Counted from the stretch's first letter, positions 1 through 8,395 are shown. The stretch is 12,237 nt of DNA from an uncultured Ruminococcus sp. (GCA_902773245.1 CACYDY010000022.1:1-12237), one strand, 5' to 3'. Numbers and translations: made by a program. Notes: generated from the letters alone by a model not told the origin.

Positions 1-1317
1 AGCGATATTCATAGCTCTGTCGGTAATTCTCTCAAAGTCGGAAAGTGTGCGAAGATACTTAAATACATACTCGTTGTCGTCGGTCTGAAGCTCGCTTTTT
101 GAAAGCTTCATTAAATAGTTTCCTATGCTTTCTTCGTATTTGTCTGCAAGATTTTCATATTGAGAAACGGTGTCCATCTGATCGTCGGTGTATTTTTTCA
201 GCATACTCAACGAAGTCTGAACGCTTGTAATTGCAGCCTGAGCCATTTCGTAGATCGCATTTCGGCTTTGTGAAATAGCCAGCGAAGGATACGGCAAAAA
301 TCTTTCCTCCAAAATAATAGGTTCGATTTTTTTCTTTTCGTTTGTTTTTTTGTCTTTTATTATTAAACAGGTTATTTTGTCCAACAGTCCAATGAACGGA
401 CACAGAACTATAACGTTTATCAGACGAAACAATGTGTTGACAAAAGCTATGGAAAACTCGTCCATTGTGTTGTCTATAAAGGGGAACGGATAAATCGAAT
501 TTATAATATAAAACAGTCCGCCGCAGATTATAACGCCCAAAACCGATGAAAGAAGATAAACAAACGAAGTCCTTTTTCCCTCGGTCGTTGCGGCCAAAGC
601 CGAAAGCAAAACAGGCATGGCAGCGCCGATAGAAATACCGAGTAAGATCGGAAAAGCTGTTGAAAAATCAATAACACCGGTTGCAGTGAGTGCTTGGAGC
701 ATACCTACGGCAGCAGAGGCGCTTTGCAAAACCGCAGTGATCAAAGTTCCTACAATAATACCGAGTACGGGATTTTTAAACATTGTCAGAATGTTTATAA
801 AGGCTTCGCTTTCCGAAAGAGGCGCAACGGAAGCGCTCATGTTGCCGATACCAACCATGAGAACAACAAAACCTAACAGGATATCTCCGATATTTGAGTG
901 GCTTTTCGAAAAAGAACGAAACAAGATGCCTACAATTGCGATCAATCCCGTCATGGTGGTGGTTGAAAACAATTCCGTCCAACCTCCGATACCTTCAATT
1001 TCGGATAGCGCAATGATCCAGCCCGTAATACTCGTACCGAGAAGTGATCCTAAAATAATGCCGATGGATTGGCGGAATTTCATCATACCGGAGTTAACAA
1101 AACCAACAGTCATAACAGAAGTAGCCGAAGATGATTGAATAACGGCGGTGACTCCTGTTCCCAGCAAGATACCTTTCAGTGGTGTGTTGGTTAGTTTAGC
1201 AAGAAGCAGCTCAAGTCTGTTTCCGGCAACTCTCTTGAGTCCGTCGCCCATAAGCGACATTCCAAACATGAACAGAGCAATGCCACACATTAAGCTAAAT
1301 AAATTTGAGATACCCAT
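1..1317 (-). CDS. Na+/phosphate cotransporter family protein, PhoU-like tail (3' end cut off by window edge)
   Basis: Membrane carrier predicted to import inorganic phosphate with sodium. I translated the minus strand from ATG at 1317; it stays open for 439 residues to the edge. It shows the duplicated Na/Pi cotransporter (PF02690) core: first repeat with QSSSATS at residues 61-67 followed by a glycine-rich GTSITGW segment (94-100), second repeat with QSASAAVG at 198-205 followed by LGISIGAAMP (226-235). Hydrophobic helices run to about residue 322, then a charged linker (KDKKTNEKKKIE) leads into a helical PhoU-like cytoplasmic region from about residue 345 (SLAISQSRNAIYEMAQ). The family usually exceeds 530 residues, so roughly 100 or more are missing here. 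The start is fixed by a GGAGGAT ribosome binding site a few bases upstream. The second motif has Ala where the first has Ser (QSASA against QSSSA). It is the only minus-strand gene behind its promoter within view; phosphate-dependent control is possible but no Pho box was recognised. Confidence 0.93.
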   Translation of the reverse strand, partial: MGISNLFSLMCGIALFMFGMSLMGDGLKRVAGNRLELLLAKLTNTPLKGILLGTGVTAVIQSSSATSVMTVGFVNSGMMKFRQSIGIILGSLLGTSITGWIIALSEIEGIGGWTELFSTTTMTGLIAIVGILFRSFSKSHSNIGDILLGFVVLMVGIGNMSASVAPLSESEAFINILTMFKNPVLGIIVGTLITAVLQSASAAVGMLQALTATGVIDFSTAFPILLGISIGAAMPVLLSALAATTEGKRTSFVYLLSSVLGVIICGGLFYIINSIYPFPFIDNTMDEFSIAFVNTLFRLINVIVLCPFIGLLDKITCLIIKDKKTNEKKKIEPIILEERFLPYPSLAISQSRNAIYEMAQAAITSVQTSLSMLKKYTDDQMDTVSQYENLADKYEESIGNYLMKLSKSELQTDDNEYVFKYLRTLSDFERITDRAMNIA

Positions 1318-1441
1318 GTAAGATCCTCCATACGTTTAAATCTCTTTGATTTATTTGACATTTCTTGTTTTTCGATATTAAAATGTAGGGAGTATATCCT
1401 AAAAATTTCATAAATAAAAAATTCAAGACACAACTGTATTT

Positions 1442-1470
1442 ATTCTATCACTAAATATTCGGTTTGTCAA
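1442..1470 (-). promoter_or_regulatory. Sigma-A type promoter of the Na/Pi cotransporter gene
   Basis: On the minus strand, a perfect -35 TTGACA (1465-1470) is followed by a 17-base spacer and TAGAAT (1442-1447). Transcription would begin near 1435, giving a leader of about 118 bases before the ATG at 1317. The leader is AT-rich and I saw no recognisable riboswitch in it. Confidence 0.75.
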
Positions 1471-1523
1471 TTTGTGTAACAAAACAATTGATATTTTTTC
1501 TCCGTTTTTTGAGAAATATAAAT

Positions 1524-1624
1524 CTGTCAATGAGCAAATTGAGAAAACCATAACGGGATCTGGCTTCGCCGTCATCGGCAAGCTGCAAACTTTTTTTGAG
1601 CAATTTAAATGCGCTCATTGATAG
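1524..1624. repeat. Short inverted-repeat element, MITE-like (copy 1)
   Basis: The ends are CTGTCAATGAGC (1524-1535) and, read on the minus strand from 1624, CTATCAATGAGC: 11 of 12 positions match. The left end continues as ATGAGCAAATTGAGAA, nearly identical to the left end of the longer element at 7407-7616. Both also share TTCGCCGTC at the start of an internal hairpin (here GCCG-TCAT-CGGC) and a right end of the form CAATTT...GCTCATTnATAG. At about 101 bp with no coding capacity it looks like a shortened, non-autonomous relative of copy 2. It lies between the divergent promoters of the transporter and the DUF4132 operon. A mobile origin is inferred from the terminal inverted repeats and the second copy; no transposase is present. 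Confidence 0.65.
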
Positions 1625-1669
1625 TTTGATGAAAATTATGTAAAAAATTTAAAAGTTTGTATGAAAATA

Positions 1670-1698
1670 TTGACAATATTCTACATATGAGTTATCAT
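1670..1698 (+). promoter_or_regulatory. Sigma-A type promoter of the DUF4132 operon
   Basis: A perfect TTGACA (1670-1675), a 17-base spacer and TATCAT (1693-1698) point to transcription from about 1705. This gives a leader of roughly 68 bases before the ATG at 1773. The promoter starts 46 bases after the end of the repeat element at 1524-1624. Confidence 0.75.
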
Positions 1699-1772
1699 TA
1701 TGTCGTGTAATTGGTGTGATAAGTATGTTGCGTGTGACGGTGAATTTGTTTTTTTACATTAGGAGAAATATT

Positions 1773-2195
1773 ATGGCTGAAATAAAAATAAATGTTAAAT
1801 CCATATCGGGAAGGAAAAATAAGGTAAAAACAGTCACTTTCTGCTGCGATGATGAAATTCGAACAGTATATGATCTGATCAAAAATACAGTAGAATATTG
1901 CGTTAAACTATATAACGATCGAAGGGATAATTCTCAGCTGCCGGCGGTGCTTTCTCCCGATGTGATCGGTGACATGGCGTTGTCCGGCAAGGTGTCGTTT
2001 GGAGTGAACTATTCCGAAAATAACGCAGATCCGGACAAGGCGATCAAAAATGCAGCCGAGGCTTTTTCGGACGGGATAGTAGTGATTTTTGCCGATGACA
2101 AAAAGCTTGAATCATTAGATGAACCTTTAGATTTGTCGAGTGTCGAGAGTTTTACGTTTATAAAGCTGTCGATGCTTGCCGGAAGAATGTGGTGA
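1773..2195 (+). CDS. Small DUF4132-associated protein, possible beta-grasp fold (function unknown)
   Basis: A 140-residue soluble protein, first gene of a two-gene operon. The frame is open from 1716, but the ATG at 1773 is chosen because AGGAG at 1761-1765 sits at correct spacing; the upstream ATG would give an odd MISMLRVTVN extension and starts almost at the predicted transcription start. Visible order: strand (EIKINVKSI, 3-11), strand (VKTVTFCC, about 18-25), long helix (TVYDLIKNTVEYCVKLYNDR, about 31-50), polar middle with GKVSFG, helix (DKAIKNAAEAF), strand (GIVVIFADD) with a turn (LDEPLDL), and a last strand FTFIKL followed by SMLAGRMW at the very end. The strand-strand-helix-strand order with a short C-terminal tail resembles ubiquitin-like beta-grasp proteins, but there is no Gly-Gly terminus. 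I recall similar proteins beside DUF4132 genes, but cannot name a family. Its stop is 13 bases before the start of the next gene, so the two are probably co-translated and may interact. Confidence 0.8.
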   Translation: MAEIKINVKSISGRKNKVKTVTFCCDDEIRTVYDLIKNTVEYCVKLYNDRRDNSQLPAVLSPDVIGDMALSGKVSFGVNYSENNADPDKAIKNAAEAFSDGIVVIFADDKKLESLDEPLDLSSVESFTFIKLSMLAGRMW

Positions 2196-2208
2196 GGAGT
2201 GAAACAAA

Positions 2209-5200
2209 ATGTCCAGAAAAGATGAATATAATATTAAATTCGACAACGATTTTGAAAAAATTCACAAAAAAGAGATAGAAGCGCTTTCTGACGAAGAAAG
2301 ACAAGTTATGAATCATGTTATATATGATTGCGAGTATAATTACTGCAAGCCTGACTCCGGGCATTACTGTTCAAAATACTATGTTAATATCAAGCCGCAG
2401 ATGATCGAGCGCCTTTCTGAATTTACACGTGAAAATTACGGCAGGGTGGTGGACATTCTCGTTCCCGAGGAATTTAAAGCTGATTTTTACACAGCTGCAG
2501 ATAATTTTAACAAGTATCAATATTCGCAGACTTATTACCGAAGAAGCTATCGAACAAAAAATTACAATCATGTAGCGCGCAAAATTTTCCCTCTCATGTA
2601 TGATTATTACAACATGAGATTTCTTGACGTGCATATCGGAGATATGAAAAATTTTGTAGGAAACACTTATTCGTATGATAAAAATTTGGCGCTGAATAAA
2701 TTTTACTACAGAGATGATATTATTGCCGCAAGAATAGACGCAGGTGACAGAGAAGTTATCGAACTCATAAAAGATATGATCACGAGTGAAAATAACACAA
2801 ATATTTTAAGCTGCTGCGTTATCAGAGCAGTGATAAAATCGTCCGACAACGAACTTCACGAGCTGCTCTGCAAGCTGCTTGTTGCAGCGCGGCTTTCCGA
2901 GGGTCTGCGACAGGCTGTCTGTGAGAATGCAGACTGCGGTACTGCGGAAGCGTTTAAAGCAATTGTAACCACTGTCAAGGATAACAACCTGATACGTTTT
3001 CCTTCAATAAAAAGAGCTGTCGGAACATGGACGGGTATTGCCAAGGAGCAAAATCCCGATAAGCTTGCAGAGAAGCTGCTTGATGACATAATATATGTTC
3101 TGCAGAGCAGAGATCATTGTCTTGAATACATAAATACAACAGATGCAGTCCATGTTTATTCCGGTTTGTGGGGATTGAGTTTTTATAATATCGAAGACGC
3201 CGTTTCGGTGATATGCGAGCTTACGGATATTTCCGATAATAACACGAAATCAGACAGGAATATTATTCAGTTAATGACTATCGGTTATTTTTGTCAAGAT
3301 GTTGATATTAATTCGTTAACTGCTAAAATCACCTCGAAAGTTCTTGAAAGCTATCCCGAGGATTACAAGCTGTTCTCCATGTTTATAAATCTGTATGAAT
3401 ACAATTATTCCTGCAGTTCGGTCAGACGTCCTTTTATTTACAAAGCATCGGGCCCGAGCGACGCCGTTTTGTGTGATAAAGAAAAGGCGAAGCGTCATTA
3501 TGAGATTATTTTGAATATGTATAATGCTCTTCCGAAAAAGGAAGTTGTTTACGATGAAATCCTTTTTCCATGGCACTCAAGCCGTATAAGCAGGAGTGAG
3601 CTTATACAGTTTTTGCTTAATATTGCCATTATACTTGACGATAACCAAAAAATTGATTTTGCAGGTTCGCATATTACCGAGGTCGATCCTGTGTCACGTT
3701 CGTCATTTTTGCGGGCCGTCGCCGACAGAATGCAAACTACGGTGCAGCGGCAAATTGTTATCAATTCGATTGCGGATAAGGAAAGCTATACAAGAAATCA
3801 CGCTGTAGAGATCTTATCGGATAAGGAAATAACGGAAGAAGAGTACGAAACTATCGAAGGCTTTGCGAAATACAAAACGGCAGATCTTCGCAAGGGTGTG
3901 ATAACGCTGCTGAAAAAACGCAGTGCAGAGGATCTTAAAAAATCCATTTTGAGAATGTTGGCGGCAAAAGATGAAAATATTCGTTTGGCAGCTCTTGATC
4001 TGCTTCTTTTTGCAATTTCAAAGTATGAGGAGAGCGACTTTTCAAATGAGATCGCTGCTGTTTCGGCTATTGAGTCGCCGACCGACAGAGAACAAATTCT
4101 CATAAATGAAATTACCGATCCGAACACCTCTGAGGAAATGACTCCCGAAAACGGGTACGGTATCTATGACCCGAAAGTTTACGTCAAGACGGTTGATTTT
4201 GAGCCGAATATTGAAAAAGTCAGCAATTGGTTTTCGGTTTCAAAATCAGAGCTTACACAAATGCATCTTGCCCTTATTAAGCTTATCGATGACAACGCAA
4301 ACCTTCAATTCAAAGGCTATGACGGCGAGGAGCGTCTTTTGGGCAATTTCGGAAGTCTGCCATGCAATTGGACAGACAGATACAATCAACGGCTGCATGA
4401 AGTCATGCCTTTTCATGAATTATGGGCACAATTCTATCGTGAAACTATAAAAACACCACAGCGATTTTGGGCATTGTACATTGATCGCAAAAGAACCAAT
4501 CCCGAGAATATGTCCGAAAATGCGCAAAAGCTTTATAATAAGAACCAGCGGCTGCTGTTAGGTGATTTGTATGATTATGACTATAGAGCTGAGGTTCTTG
4601 CAAAAGTGGATAAACGTTTTTCAACTGCCGCATTTATTTGGCTCAGACAAGATATATTCAGCTGTATTCTTGACGAGTTCCGACCGTCTGTACCGATCGA
4701 TGTTATGCAGAATGCGATTCTTCATGCAGCAAGGAAACTTTCCGACGAAGAACTCATTCTTCAAAGGGCTAAAAATGATTCGCCGTATTATTGGAGCAAC
4801 AGCCAATTTAACTTTACGGAATCATTTGTTCTCAGTCAGTTGAGAAACAATTTAATTGGTGATATTGGATCTGATTTTGAAACGAATTTCAGAATTTTGC
4901 ACGAACTGAATGTACGTACAAGAGAACTTTATGATAAGTTTAAGAATAAGGACGAGAGAGATAATTTTAATCCAAAGCTTCCGTTTTTGTGTTATTTGAG
5001 AGCGTATCTGAAACAAATCATCAGTGCAGACGTTGTATACAAATCAATTTTCGAGATTTTTGGACTTGAGTCTGTTTTGAATACTTTAGGAATGATCGTT
5101 GAAAGCGGTCTTACATATTACGATAGATATTCTGTTAGAGTGGCGCTCGCAGATGAGGGCATGGAGCTTGACAAATACAATAACGTTCCAAAGGAAAGTC

Positions 5201-7344
5201 AGCTTTTCAAAGCGTCCCAAATGTTCCTGAAAACTATAGTTGACAAGATACTTGATGTTGAACTCAAAAGAGGCGACAGTGAAACCTTGTTTTCAAAAGC
5301 TGTTATGAGAATACAAGCTGTTCACGGAATGGACAGACTCGTTGAAATTTTGAAAGCTTTGGGCAATGAAACCTTTGACAGATCAGGATACTGTTATTCG
5401 GGACATCAGATATCAAAAAAACAGTCGCTCAGCCATTTGTTGTCGGTTTGTTATCCCGATGAAGATGATAATTCCGAAAAATTTGCAGAGTTGATGAAAA
5501 GTGTAAAATTATCGGACAGCAGGCTGTTTGAAATTGCTATGTTTGCGCCTCAATGGATCGATATAATAGAAGATTATCTGAAAATAGATGGTTTTAAAAG
5601 CGGCTGCTATTATTTCATGGCTCATACTGCAGAGAGTATTTCCGACAAACGCCAAGCAATAATTGCGAAATACACACCTTTGACCAACGAAGAACTAAAC
5701 GGCGGCTGTTTTGACGTAAAATGGTTTAACGAGGTTTATGAAATTCTCGGCGATAAGATGTTCAACAAAATCTACAAGAGCGCAAAATATATTTCGTCAA
5801 GCAATATGCACACAAGAGCAAGAAAATATGCCGACGCAGCGCTCGGAAAAATGAATATCGAAGAAACCGAATCCCTTATAGAGGATAAAAGAAACAAAGA
5901 TTTGCTAATGAGTCTTGCGATCATTCCGTCAACGGATAAATCCGATATTCTTCAAAGATACGAGTTTATTCAGAACTTTTTGAAAGAAAGCAGGCAGTTT
6001 GGCGCTCAGCGGCGTGCAAGCGAAAGCTCGGCTGTCGGTTACGCATTGAAAAACCTTGCGGTTACGGCAGGATACAGCGATGAAACAAGGCTTACTCTGT
6101 CAATGGAAACCGAGCTTGTCAGATCTAACGGCAGCTATTTTGAGAAAAATAAGATAGGCGATTATGACGTTTGGATAGCTATAGATAATAGCGGCAATTC
6201 TGTTTTGAAATTCGAAAAAGGCGGAAAACCGTTAAAATCTGCCCCCGCTGCAATCAAGAAGAATGAGGAATTTATAAGCATTAAGACATTTTGTGACAAA
6301 CTAAAGCAGCAGTACAGACGTACAGTGAAAATGTTTGAAGCTGCGATGGAAGAACGGGATCTGTTTACTTTCAGCGAATTGCTCATGCTTTGTGAAAATC
6401 CGGTAACAAGAGCAATAACGGAGAATTTAGTATTTGTTATGGATGAGGTAGAGTTTGTCAGTGGTTTCGTGACAAATGACGGACTTGCCGATCACAACGG
6501 AAATATTAATACGGTTGATAATTCAGTCAAGCTCAGAGTTGCGCATCCGTTTGATCTCTATAAAAACAACGTGTGGCCACAGTACCAGCAGCGAATTATG
6601 GAGCATGGAGAAAAAGACGGCAGAAAACAGCCTTTCAGACAGGTGTTCCGTGAGCTGTATGTAAAACTTGACGAAGAACTTGACAAGGATATTTCACGTA
6701 TTTTTGCAGGTTACCAGATTCAAACAAAGCGAACCGTAGGAGCGTTGAAATCACGCAGATGGATCGCCGACTATGAAGACGGACTTCAAAAGGTTTATTA
6801 CAAAGACAATATAATTGCCGAGATCTATGCGGTAGCGGACTGGTTTTCTCCAAGCGATATCGAAGCTCCAACATTGGAGGGCGTAACTTTTACCGATAGA
6901 AAAACTTACCAAAAGATAAAAATAAAAGATATTCCCGACATAGTATATTCGGAGATAATGCGTGATGTTGATCTTGCGGTGAGCGTTGCCCATGCAGGAG
7001 GTGTAGATCCCGAAACGAGTCATTCAACGATAGAGATGAGAAAGGTTATCATAGACTTTAATATTAGACTGTTTGGAATAAAAAATGTCACCATGGAGAA
7101 AAACCATGCTTTTATAGACGGAAAATACGGCAGATATACAATACACCTCGGCAGCGGTGTAATCCATCTGATGGGCGGACATCAGATCAATGTTACTGCG
7201 GTTTCCAGCGGAAAGAAAAGCAAAATATTCCTGCCGTTCATAGACGAAGACCCCAAAACAGCAGAAATTATGACAAAAATCATAACTTTCTCACAAGATA
7301 ACAAGATCAAAGACCCGTTTATCATGGAGCAAATCAAAAATTAA
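2209..7344 (+). CDS. Giant DUF5724/DUF4132/DUF7737 protein (MoxR-system associated, YehI/MolR-like)
   Basis: A 1711-residue, apparently cytoplasmic protein with no signal peptide or membrane segment. The ATG is preceded by GAGGAG (2194-2199) overlapping the stop of the upstream gene. The N-terminal half matches DUF5724: a helical array with ENADCGTAEAF (from 239) and RFPSIKRAVGTW (263-274). Residues about 480-610 look like HEAT-type helical repeats. The DUF4132 region runs from about 1290 to 1570 and carries QPFRQVFRELY (1474-1484) and FAGYQ (from 1499). The C-terminal DUF7737-like block carries RDVDLAVSVAHAGGVDP (from 1585), HSTIEMR (from 1605) and YGRYTIHLGSGV (around 1640-1651). Family knowledge: E. 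coli YehI and MolR contain DUF4132, and these genes often sit near MoxR AAA ATPases, vWA and SWIM proteins in proposed NTP-dependent conflict systems. No enzymatic activity is established and none can be read from the sequence. None of those partners is in this window. The reading frame is intact with no frameshift, and gene and operon end in a strong terminator. Confidence 0.9.
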   Translation: MSRKDEYNIKFDNDFEKIHKKEIEALSDEERQVMNHVIYDCEYNYCKPDSGHYCSKYYVNIKPQMIERLSEFTRENYGRVVDILVPEEFKADFYTAADNFNKYQYSQTYYRRSYRTKNYNHVARKIFPLMYDYYNMRFLDVHIGDMKNFVGNTYSYDKNLALNKFYYRDDIIAARIDAGDREVIELIKDMITSENNTNILSCCVIRAVIKSSDNELHELLCKLLVAARLSEGLRQAVCENADCGTAEAFKAIVTTVKDNNLIRFPSIKRAVGTWTGIAKEQNPDKLAEKLLDDIIYVLQSRDHCLEYINTTDAVHVYSGLWGLSFYNIEDAVSVICELTDISDNNTKSDRNIIQLMTIGYFCQDVDINSLTAKITSKVLESYPEDYKLFSMFINLYEYNYSCSSVRRPFIYKASGPSDAVLCDKEKAKRHYEIILNMYNALPKKEVVYDEILFPWHSSRISRSELIQFLLNIAIILDDNQKIDFAGSHITEVDPVSRSSFLRAVADRMQTTVQRQIVINSIADKESYTRNHAVEILSDKEITEEEYETIEGFAKYKTADLRKGVITLLKKRSAEDLKKSILRMLAAKDENIRLAALDLLLFAISKYEESDFSNEIAAVSAIESPTDREQILINEITDPNTSEEMTPENGYGIYDPKVYVKTVDFEPNIEKVSNWFSVSKSELTQMHLALIKLIDDNANLQFKGYDGEERLLGNFGSLPCNWTDRYNQRLHEVMPFHELWAQFYRETIKTPQRFWALYIDRKRTNPENMSENAQKLYNKNQRLLLGDLYDYDYRAEVLAKVDKRFSTAAFIWLRQDIFSCILDEFRPSVPIDVMQNAILHAARKLSDEELILQRAKNDSPYYWSNSQFNFTESFVLSQLRNNLIGDIGSDFETNFRILHELNVRTRELYDKFKNKDERDNFNPKLPFLCYLRAYLKQIISADVVYKSIFEIFGLESVLNTLGMIVESGLTYYDRYSVRVALADEGMELDKYNNVPKESQLFKASQMFLKTIVDKILDVELKRGDSETLFSKAVMRIQAVHGMDRLVEILKALGNETFDRSGYCYSGHQISKKQSLSHLLSVCYPDEDDNSEKFAELMKSVKLSDSRLFEIAMFAPQWIDIIEDYLKIDGFKSGCYYFMAHTAESISDKRQAIIAKYTPLTNEELNGGCFDVKWFNEVYEILGDKMFNKIYKSAKYISSSNMHTRARKYADAALGKMNIEETESLIEDKRNKDLLMSLAIIPSTDKSDILQRYEFIQNFLKESRQFGAQRRASESSAVGYALKNLAVTAGYSDETRLTLSMETELVRSNGSYFEKNKIGDYDVWIAIDNSGNSVLKFEKGGKPLKSAPAAIKKNEEFISIKTFCDKLKQQYRRTVKMFEAAMEERDLFTFSELLMLCENPVTRAITENLVFVMDEVEFVSGFVTNDGLADHNGNINTVDNSVKLRVAHPFDLYKNNVWPQYQQRIMEHGEKDGRKQPFRQVFRELYVKLDEELDKDISRIFAGYQIQTKRTVGALKSRRWIADYEDGLQKVYYKDNIIAEIYAVADWFSPSDIEAPTLEGVTFTDRKTYQKIKIKDIPDIVYSEIMRDVDLAVSVAHAGGVDPETSHSTIEMRKVIIDFNIRLFGIKNVTMEKNHAFIDGKYGRYTIHLGSGVIHLMGGHQINVTAVSSGKKSKIFLPFIDEDPKTAEIMTKIITFSQDNKIKDPFIMEQIKN

Positions 7345-7351
7345 TAATCGA

Positions 7352-7400
7352 AAAAAGCAATTCATTCAAAGACGAAACGTCCGAATGAATTGCTTTTTAT
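7352..7400 (+). terminator. Rho-independent terminator of the DUF4132 operon
   Basis: A perfect 16-bp stem pairs AAAAAGCAATTCATTC (7352-7367) with its complement (7383-7398), which ends in a TTTTT run. The 15-base loop holds a further small hairpin (GACG-AAA-CGTC, 7371-7381). The stem begins 7 bases after the stop codon. Confidence 0.92.
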
Positions 7401-7406
7401 TTGAAA

Positions 7407-7616
7407 CTATAAATGAGCAAATCGAGAACGCCACAGACAACCTGCACAAAAATTCACTGCAAGTTTAGGGAACGCTTGGTGTATTTCGCCGTCTGTGGAC
7501 GGCGACCAAAGGCTCTGCCTTTGGAAACCGCCGGCTTTTTAAAAAAAGCCGGGCAAAAACTTTAATTGTCCTCTTTCAAACATTTTTGTGCAATTTTCAA
7601 AATTGCTCATTTATAG
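7407..7616. repeat. Multi-hairpin inverted-repeat element, MITE-like (copy 2)
   Basis: Perfect 14-bp ends, CTATAAATGAGCAA (7407-7420) and its complement (7603-7616), enclose a nested structure. An inner 11-bp inverted repeat TGCACAAAAAT (7443-7453) pairs with 7582-7592. Inside it are three hairpins in series: CGCCGTC-TGTG-GACGGCG (7487-7504), CCAAAGGC-TCT-GCCTTTGG (7506-7524) and CCGGCTTTTT-AA-AAAAAGCCGG (7531-7552). TTGAAA occurs directly before the left end (7401-7406) and one base after the right end (7618-7623), a possible target duplication, though weak in AT-rich DNA. There is no open frame of note. The left end ATGAGCAAATCGAGAA nearly matches copy 1 at 1524. Alternatively it could be transcribed and act as a structured RNA or 3' element. 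Confidence 0.75.
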
Positions 7617-7625
7617 GTTGAAATA

Positions 7626-7664
7626 TAAAAAAATCGACAGCATGAAACCGAACTTCCGCTGCCG
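7626..7664 (-). terminator. Probable terminator for the minus-strand gene at 7862-8371
   Basis: Read on the minus strand, CGGCAGC (7658-7664) pairs with GCTGTCG (7635-7641) with one G-T pair, followed by A then seven T residues. The loop can pair a little further. It lies about 200 bases past the stop of the gene, so the assignment is tentative. The interval 7665-7861 between them is AT-rich and shows nothing else I recognise. Confidence 0.5.
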
Positions 7665-7861
7665 AAAAAGTTTTCTTTGCTTTTGATTTTAAGATTTAAA
7701 ATTAAATTATTCATGTTTAGAATCATTAACCATAAACATTTACAGAAACAAATAACAGAAAAAATAACAAAATACTAAAACATTGAACAAGATCAACAAC
7801 TATCAGTAATTCCCACAATCACTGTAAAAAAGAAGAAAAATAAAAGCAAACGGAAAGTAAA

Positions 7862-8371
7862 TTAAATATCAACTTCAAATTCAACAGTATTATTTACAAT
7901 ATCAAGAGCGGTCTGTGCTTTTGCAAGCTCGTTGTTGAGAGAAAAGTAATCTTCCTCAGCCTGCTTTGGATCATAATTGGCATAACGATAGTCAATTATT
8001 GAACTGTTATGATAGTATCCTTGGTTGTTTCGGGTTTTGGGCAGCGCATCTTTCATCGAAGAAAGTTTACTGCACTGTTTTGTAAGCTGGGGCAAATAAA
8101 CGAGCATCTCATCTATTGTAATGTTATACTCGGGAATGATCTGAGTAGTATTGAAAACATTCAGAGCGTGCTTGAGCTTACGAATTTTAAACTCAATATT
8201 TTTTTGTTCAGTTTGCATTGAAGCATAGTCATAATCGGGGCGAACGGATTCAATGTCTTCTTCAATCGACGCAATAAAGCTTTTAGTATTTTCCTCACGA
8301 ACCTGAAGAGTTTTAAGCTCTTCGTTAAGCTTCCGCAGCACTTTTGATGCCTGTGCAGATGTAAGCTTCAT
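7862..8371 (-). CDS. Small helical/coiled-coil protein of unknown function
   Basis: A 169-residue soluble protein, rich in charged residues. Residues 1-70 form long helices with coiled-coil character (KVLRKLNEELKTLQVREENT, then EEDIESVRP and KNIEFKIRKLKHALNVF). A middle segment NITIDEMLVYLPQLTK (83-98) and a polar PKTRNNQGYYHNSS stretch follow. The C-terminal part has IDYRYANYD, the helix SLNNELAKAQTALDIVNNT and an acidic strand FEVDI at the end. The helical body with an LxxELxxxQTALDxxN C-terminal helix recalls DIP1984/septicolysin-like small proteins, but I would not assign it to that family without a search. No signal peptide or membrane helix. The ATG is fixed by AAGGAGG (8379-8385) at ideal spacing. 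It has its own promoter with a palindrome at the predicted start site, so it is probably a regulated single-gene unit. Confidence 0.85.
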   Translation of the reverse strand: MKLTSAQASKVLRKLNEELKTLQVREENTKSFIASIEEDIESVRPDYDYASMQTEQKNIEFKIRKLKHALNVFNTTQIIPEYNITIDEMLVYLPQLTKQCSKLSSMKDALPKTRNNQGYYHNSSIIDYRYANYDPKQAEEDYFSLNNELAKAQTALDIVNNTVEFEVDI

Positions 8372-8395
8372 AATAATTCCTCCTTGAATGTCAGT

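Noticed and set aside
617..1138. 173-residue open frame on the plus strand
   Set aside because: It lies wholly antisense to the Na/Pi cotransporter, whose frame has clear family motifs, a ribosome site and a promoter.
1716..1772. N-terminal extension of the small operon gene from an upstream ATG
   Set aside because: The ATG at 1716 lies only about 11 bases from the predicted transcription start and has no ribosome site; ATG at 1773 has AGGAG at good spacing.
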